From positions 6,260 through 15,497 of the forward strand of contig DOHJ01000036.1 in NCBI GenBank assembly GCA_003535335.1: DNA of 9,238 bases, written 5' to 3'. Source of the stretch: Paracoccaceae bacterium. Its GTDB lineage: Bacteria; Pseudomonadota; Alphaproteobacteria; Rhodobacterales; Rhodobacteraceae. Of the stretch, positions 5,204 through 9,238 are shown one piece after another (position 1 is the first letter of the stretch; each line of letters opens with the position of its first letter). Made by a program: the position numbers and the translations under genes. The notes beneath the pieces are model-generated. The model ran no database searches and was not told the origin of the DNA. It saw only the letters and a list, made by a program, of their open reading frames with translations.

Positions 5204-6461
5204 AGTTACCGTTTAAGCTATCGGATAGTGTTTTTATAGCGCGGATTGATGCACTACGCGTTTTTGCTGCAGAAAGCCAAGCTGACATTGCATTTTGTCC
5301 GGCTTCCGGCAGCTGGGCAACAAGCGAAACGGCACCCGCAATATCACCGTTTCCAATTGCCGCCTCGGCCCGCGACAAAACCGCATCCGGATCATCACCT
5401 TGGCGTGGCTCAAGCGAACGGCCACCGACTTGTGACTGGAAAAAAGAACCCAGTTTATCCATTACCCCGTCGCCTGATGTTGCTTTGATGGATGCTGCAA
5501 GTGCTGCACGTGCCGCGTCCGGAAAACCCTCTTGCAGCGATGCCAATGTTGGTACGCCCGTCTTGGCCGTGTCTTTCAAGACCTGCGCAATCTCCACATT
5601 TTCTGTTGCTGCAAGATTAGATAACGGACCCTCAAATGCAGCACCATTATCAAGCGCGGATTTTAATTGCGATAACGCAACCTTCTGTGCGGCCGATTTA
5701 GCCGTTGCATCGGCATTTTGCTCCAGAGCTTTTGCCTGCTGGGCCGCTTCTTTTATGCGGGCAGTGGTTTCTGACGCTATTTTTTCAATATCGCGTTTCT
5801 GGGTTTCAAGAAGTGCGCGCATTGACTGCAATTCCCGCTCATATGCTGCAGCCGCTTCGCTGGTCATTCCTCCAGCGTTTGTGACAGGGCGTTTCTCAAG
5901 CGTTGTCATACGTGTATCAATATCTGCTATCTTGTTAGATATGTCAGAAACAGCTTTGGTTAGATCGCTGTATTTAAGCTCTGATGACTTTGTTAAATCA
6001 GCCATTGCTTGTGTTGTTGTGGTGTCAGATTTAATCACCTCAATGGCTTCTGACATACTGGCCACGCTAGTCGTAGCCTTATCCAGACTCGCTTGCTGTT
6101 TGCCTACGGTTTCTTGGATGCTTTTCAGAACCTGCGCTTCTTTTGAGGGTTGGTTCATAAAATAATACGTTGCGGCACCAAATCCAATAGCACCAGAAAC
6201 AAGCCCGCCAAATAACATCGGGACAAAGACAGATTTACGCTTTTCACCCTGCGTTTTAACTATTGCATTTTCCGCAGGGGTATCATCTGACGTTTCTTTT
6301 TTGACAGCGTCCGGTTTTGTTTCCTCTTGCGACTCTACAGCACCAGTTTTATCATCAGAATCTGCATCCGCTTTCGTCGCTTTATCGATTACAACTGCAT
6401 CTTCTATTTTGGCCTTGGCTTTGCTTTTGGTACTGCTGATCGGTTTCTTTGCTTTAGTCAC
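5202..6461 (-). CDS. Mitofilin/Mic60-like inner-membrane protein
   Basis: This is a bacterial relative of mitochondrial Mic60 (COG4223/mitofilin type), an inner-membrane protein implicated in membrane contact and invagination in alphaproteobacteria. With a GTG start at 6461 it has 419 residues. The cytoplasmic N-terminus is Lys/Ala/Asp-rich and low in complexity (1-77), followed by one membrane segment (about 78-102, SVFVPMLFGGLVSGAIGFG). Next comes a long Ala/Lys/Glu coiled-coil region (about 107-260) and a globular C-terminal mitofilin domain. That domain includes LSRAEAAIGNGDIAGAVSLV and a short LPEAGQNAMSAWL helix typical of the family. The frame stays open upstream to a TTG at 6500, but that codon has no ribosome-binding site, whereas GAAGGGA (6471-6477) stands nine bases before GTG 6461. 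It lies between hemD (96-base gap) and the hemY-like gene (10-base gap), the usual alphaproteobacterial arrangement. The coiled coil diverges fast, so the identification rests on architecture, C-terminus and neighbours. Confidence 0.83.
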   Translation of the reverse strand: MTKAKKPISSTKSKAKAKIEDAVVIDKATKADADSDDKTGAVESQEETKPDAVKKETSDDTPAENAIVKTQGEKRKSVFVPMLFGGLVSGAIGFGAATYYFMNQPSKEAQVLKSIQETVGKQQASLDKATTSVASMSEAIEVIKSDTTTTQAMADLTKSSELKYSDLTKAVSDISNKIADIDTRMTTLEKRPVTNAGGMTSEAAAAYERELQSMRALLETQKRDIEKIASETTARIKEAAQQAKALEQNADATAKSAAQKVALSQLKSALDNGAAFEGPLSNLAATENVEIAQVLKDTAKTGVPTLASLQEGFPDAARAALAASIKATSGDGVMDKLGSFFQSQVGGRSLEPRQGDDPDAVLSRAEAAIGNGDIAGAVSLVAQLPEAGQNAMSAWLSAAKTRSASIRAIKTLSDSLNGN

Positions 6462-6470
6462 GAGTGAACA

Positions 6471-6477
6471 TCCCTTC
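6471..6477 (-). promoter_or_regulatory. Ribosome-binding site deciding the GTG start of the mitofilin-like gene
   Basis: GAAGGGA on the minus strand lies nine bases before GTG at 6461. The competing TTG at 6500 is preceded by no purine-rich sequence. This supports the shorter protein beginning with a lysine-rich segment. Confidence 0.6.
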
Positions 6478-6557
6478 GAATCATATTCTCTTTGCGCCAA
6501 TATTAGGTAGCACTGATATCCAGCCTAACCCGAGATTAAGTGGTTCTCAAGCAATGC

Positions 6558-7268
6558 TTAGATTTCCAAACATTTCTTGATCAATTTTAACATTGCATTC
6601 GCGTCCGGCGTTTTAGCTATAGAAACCTTGGTTGAACTATTTACTGGCACAGCATCTCTTATCGCCTTGCTTAATGCAATTATTAACAGTTTTGCATTGA
6701 TCTGTTTGGCGCTGTCAAAGAATAGCTCTGCCGTTCTGGGTGAAAAAAGGGGAAGAATTAGCGGCTTTTCACCTGAAAGTGCAGCAATGGCCCCTTGATT
6801 AAGTCTCATCGGGATCTGGTGATAAGCAACAAGCCCGTCCACCCGATACCCGCTCGCTTGCAAGTTCTGCACAACTTCGCCCCGGGTTTGCTCCCCATGA
6901 ATATGCAATAGCGGGTTTTTTACATTTTCACGCTTAAGCATTTCAATTAGATCAGAAGCAGAGCCATTTGCTGTAATGGTTTGAAATCCGGCGGATTTTG
7001 CCGCAATTTCGGTGCGTGGACCAACACAATAGGCAGGCAAGCCACTTTTTGGCCAATTTTGCACATACGCCTGCACCCCGTTTTCAGATGTAAAAATAAA
7101 CCCGCCGTATGGTTTTAATGGTTTTGGCATCTGCAAGATTTCGATTTTCAGCAATGGTGAAATAATAATATGCAGATCGTCCCCAAACACTTCGTTGCAC
7201 AAACCGGCGAACCTATCCGCCTGTGCTTTTGGTCTGGTCAATAATATGGTCGAGATTTGGCTGGACAA
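6558..7268 (-). CDS. hemD: Uroporphyrinogen-III synthase
   Basis: This enzyme closes hydroxymethylbilane with inversion of ring D to give uroporphyrinogen III, the last precursor shared by heme, siroheme and cobalamin. The 236-residue length is normal for HemD. The sequence is typically weakly conserved, but hallmarks are visible: ILLTRP (8-13), FIFTSENGVQAY (57-68), YCVGPRTEIAAKSAGF (80-95), LLHIHGEQTRGE, GYRVDGLVAYHQ, LFSPRTAELF (174-183) and LSKAIRDA. The start is TTG 7268, six bases after a GAGAGG Shine-Dalgarno (7275-7280), and it aligns with the usual family N-terminus. It is divergent from tsaD. It is probably the first gene of a hemD - mitofilin - hemY unit, although the 96-base gap after it leaves room for a second promoter. 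hemC, which often precedes hemD, is absent here. Confidence 0.9.
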   Translation of the reverse strand: MSSQISTILLTRPKAQADRFAGLCNEVFGDDLHIIISPLLKIEILQMPKPLKPYGGFIFTSENGVQAYVQNWPKSGLPAYCVGPRTEIAAKSAGFQTITANGSASDLIEMLKRENVKNPLLHIHGEQTRGEVVQNLQASGYRVDGLVAYHQIPMRLNQGAIAALSGEKPLILPLFSPRTAELFFDSAKQINAKLLIIALSKAIRDAVPVNSSTKVSIAKTPDANAMLKLIKKCLEI

Positions 7269-7344
7269 GTTTTACCTCTCGGGATTGTCTGCAAGGCTGC
7301 ATAAGTGTTAGCTGTCCCTAACCTTTTTCGCAACCGGTAGAAAA
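7269..7344. promoter_or_regulatory. Divergent hemD / tsaD promoter region
   Basis: These 76 bases separate two genes that start in opposite directions, so they must carry both promoters unless one overlaps a coding region. On the minus strand TTGCGA and TAACAC are 17 bases apart, a weak sigma70-like candidate for hemD. I see no convincing -10 for tsaD and no clear palindrome that would suggest a shared regulator. Confidence 0.4.
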
Positions 7345-8442
7345 ATGAAACAAACACTCACAATTCTAGGGCTGGAGAGCAGCTGTGATGATACTGCAGC
7401 TGCTGTTGTGCGCCATGTTATGGATCAACCGGCCGAGATATTATCGTCAATTGTGGTTGGACAAACAGATTTGCACGCCAGTTTTGGTGGTGTTGTGCCT
7501 GAAATTGCCGCTCGCGCGCATGCTGAAAAAGTCGATCATTGTGTTGAACTTGCATTGCAAAAAGCGGCTCTAACCTTGCAGGATATTGATGCAATCGCAG
7601 TTACAGCCGGACCTGGTCTTATTGGTGGTGTGCTGTCCGGTGTGATGTGCGCCAAAGGGTTGTCTGCCGGTTCCGGTCTACCGCTTGTCGGCGTTAACCA
7701 TCTGGCCGGCCACGCGTTAACCCCACGTTTAACAAACGGTTTGATTTTCCCTTATCTGTTGCTGTTGATATCTGGCGGTCACTGCCAATTTTTAATTGCA
7801 AACGGAGTCGATGATTTCAAAAGACTTGGCGGAACGATTGATGACGCCCCGGGCGAGGCATTTGATAAAAGCGCAAAGCTGTTAGGATTACCCCAACCCG
7901 GCGGCCCATCGGTAGAAGCCGAGGCAGTTTCAGGGAACCCAAAACGCTTTGCCCTACCGCGGCCTTTGGCGGACCGGCCAAATTGCGATATGTCTTTCTC
8001 TGGATTGAAAACGGCCTTGTTAAGGAGCCGGGATGCGTTGGTTGCCGAGCACGGTGGCTTGCGTCAATCTGACCGCGCAGACCTCTGCGCCTCATTTCAA
8101 CAGGCAGTATCCGATGTTCTCGCTGTAAAAACGCGGCGTGCAATTGATCTATATCTTGAGCAAAAGCCAAGCCAGTCAATCTTTGCCGTGGCTGGCGGAG
8201 TTGCTGCCAATCAGCAAATTAGAGCAACATTAGAGACGGTTTGCAACAGTAAAAACGTCTCTTTTATTGCGCCCCCATTATCGCTTTGCACAGACAATGC
8301 GGCAATGATTGCTTGGGCTGGTCTGGAATTGTTTAGGTTGGGCCATGTCGATGATTTCAGTTTATCGGCAAGGCCAAGATGGCCTCTTGACCGTAAAAGC
8401 CCGGCTATGCTGGGATCAGGAAAAAAGGGAGCAAAAGCATGA
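7345..8442 (+). CDS. tsaD: tRNA N6-adenosine threonylcarbamoyltransferase TsaD
   Basis: TsaD transfers the threonylcarbamoyl group from threonylcarbamoyl-AMP to A37 of tRNAs that read ANN codons, working with TsaB and TsaE in the cytoplasm. The 365-residue protein has the ASKHA-fold signature complete: [15 protein letters not shown] (9-23), [16 protein letters not shown], the metal ligands His119 and His123 in VGVNHLAGH, and SGGHCQ (143-148). It also has [10 protein letters not shown] (166-175), [20 protein letters not shown] and [12 protein letters not shown], which carries the third metal ligand Asp. The ATG at 7345 gives the normal N-terminus; the upstream ribosome-binding sequence is weak (GGTAG). 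Its stop codon overlaps the gpsA start as ATGA, indicating a translationally coupled pair. Confidence 0.98.
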   Translation: MKQTLTILGLESSCDDTAAAVVRHVMDQPAEILSSIVVGQTDLHASFGGVVPEIAARAHAEKVDHCVELALQKAALTLQDIDAIAVTAGPGLIGGVLSGVMCAKGLSAGSGLPLVGVNHLAGHALTPRLTNGLIFPYLLLLISGGHCQFLIANGVDDFKRLGGTIDDAPGEAFDKSAKLLGLPQPGGPSVEAEAVSGNPKRFALPRPLADRPNCDMSFSGLKTALLRSRDALVAEHGGLRQSDRADLCASFQQAVSDVLAVKTRRAIDLYLEQKPSQSIFAVAGGVAANQQIRATLETVCNSKNVSFIAPPLSLCTDNAAMIAWAGLELFRLGHVDDFSLSARPRWPLDRKSPAMLGSGKKGAKA

Positions 8443-9238
8443 CTATTTCTATTCTTGGAGCGGGTGCCTTCGGTACGGCGCTGGCCATATCATTGGCACG
8501 GGAAGGTCAGAGTACTACCCTGTGGGCTCGAGACACAAAGCATGCGGATATAATGCAAAAAACCCGGGAAAATACCAGACGCCTTGCAGGGCACAGGTTT
8601 CCCGATTCTATTAACGTCACGAACGATATAGATCAGGCAACAAAATCTAATACTCTGCTACTTGCGATACCAGCCCAAAAATTAGCAGGTTTTTGCCGTG
8701 AGCAAAGGACTGAACTGAAAAACCGTACACTTGTAGCTTGTTGTAAGGGGTTGGACCTGTCGACTAATCTTGGCCCGGTTGCCACGCTTGCAAAAAATTG
8801 CCCGAATTCGATTCCAGCGATACTGACTGGCCCCAGTTTTGCCCAGGATATTGCAAAAGGATTGCCAACCGCGCTTACATTGGCCTGTGAAAACAAAGCT
8901 GCAGGATCGCAATTACAAGTTCAGCTTTCGACAAGCAACCTCAGGGTTTACCGAAGTTTAGACACTATTGGAGCTGAACTGGGAGGCGCGCTGAAAAATG
9001 TAATTGCAATTGCTTGTGGTGCTGCAATTGGCGCAGGTCTTGGCGAAAGTGCGCGCGCCGCAGTAATGACCCGCGGCTATGCCGAAATGCAGCGTTTGGC
9101 ACAACGTTTAGGCGCAAAACCACAAACACTTTCGGGGCTTTCAGGGTTTGGTGATTTAACCTTAACCTGCACGTCCAATCAGTCTCGCAACTATTCATTT
9201 GGCACCGCTTTGGGAAAAGGCGACGGGTTTGATTCTAA
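8439..9238 (+). CDS. gpsA: NAD(P)-dependent glycerol-3-phosphate dehydrogenase, partial (N-terminal 266 residues)
   Basis: The gene runs off the right edge; about 55-75 C-terminal residues are missing if the protein has the usual 320-340. GpsA reduces dihydroxyacetone phosphate to sn-glycerol 3-phosphate for phospholipid synthesis. The visible part has the Rossmann loop GAGAFG (7-12), the cofactor-side LLLAIPAQ (73-80), CCKGLD with Lys103, LTGPSFA (129-135) and LGGALKN with the catalytic Lys186. It then shows [14 protein letters not shown] (233-246) followed by SRNYSFG, which contains the substrate-binding Arg250-Asn251. The start ATG at 8439 overlaps the tsaD stop by four bases. No frameshift or missing residue is seen in the part present. 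Confidence 0.97.
   Translation, partial: MTISILGAGAFGTALAISLAREGQSTTLWARDTKHADIMQKTRENTRRLAGHRFPDSINVTNDIDQATKSNTLLLAIPAQKLAGFCREQRTELKNRTLVACCKGLDLSTNLGPVATLAKNCPNSIPAILTGPSFAQDIAKGLPTALTLACENKAAGSQLQVQLSTSNLRVYRSLDTIGAELGGALKNVIAIACGAAIGAGLGESARAAVMTRGYAEMQRLAQRLGAKPQTLSGLSGFGDLTLTCTSNQSRNYSFGTALGKGDGFDS

Noticed and set aside
5485..6165. 226-codon plus-strand open frame antisense to the mitofilin-like gene
   Set aside because: Its Ala/Ser-rich composition mirrors the Ala-rich coiled coil on the other strand; it has no ribosome-binding site or family motif.
6462..6557. Small gene or terminator in the hemD / mitofilin-like gap
   Set aside because: The only structure is a short AAGC-AAT-GCTT palindrome at the hemD stop; there is no U-run and no plausible small open frame with a ribosome-binding site.

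Overview
The window looks like part of the chromosome of a low-GC alphaproteobacterium, most likely a marine Rhodobacterales (roseobacter-type) bacterium. This is inferred from the protein styles and from the gene neighbourhood gpsA - tsaD / hemD - mic60-like (mitofilin) - hemY-like, which is typical of that group. No 16S or other phylogenetic marker was available, so the order is a judgement, not a measurement.

Left part (1-2130) is cobalamin related. A CbiX-type sirohydrochlorin cobaltochelatase runs off the left edge on the minus strand. Diverging from it on the plus strand is a decayed SAM-dependent methyltransferase (583-1174), broken by two frameshifts, several stops and probably an internal deletion. 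Its remains run directly into an intact cobD/cbiB gene for adenosylcobinamide-phosphate synthase, which starts at a TTG codon.

Middle part (2101-3643, minus strand) holds rfbC and rfbD, the last two steps of dTDP-L-rhamnose synthesis, just downstream of a tRNA-Thr(CGT). Genes for the first two steps (rfbA, rfbB) are not in the window. rfbD and cobD converge and overlap by 30 bp.

Right part (3689-9238) is housekeeping. On the minus strand the order of transcription is hemD (uroporphyrinogen-III synthase), a mitofilin/Mic60-like inner-membrane protein, and a HemY-like TPR membrane protein with a C-terminal four-cysteine metal-binding motif. On the plus strand, diverging from hemD across 76 bp, tsaD (t6A tRNA modification) overlaps gpsA (glycerol-3-phosphate dehydrogenase) by four bases; gpsA runs off the right edge.

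Functionally, CbiX/CobD and HemD belong to the tetrapyrrole network, since HemD makes the uroporphyrinogen III from which both heme and cobalamin derive. Mic60/HemY are membrane-organisation or envelope proteins that usually travel with hemD. I did not find a clearly undescribed system. The most informative oddities are the readable methyltransferase fossil, the rfbCD pair sitting at a tRNA 3' end, and the zinc-ribbon-like tail of the HemY-like protein.
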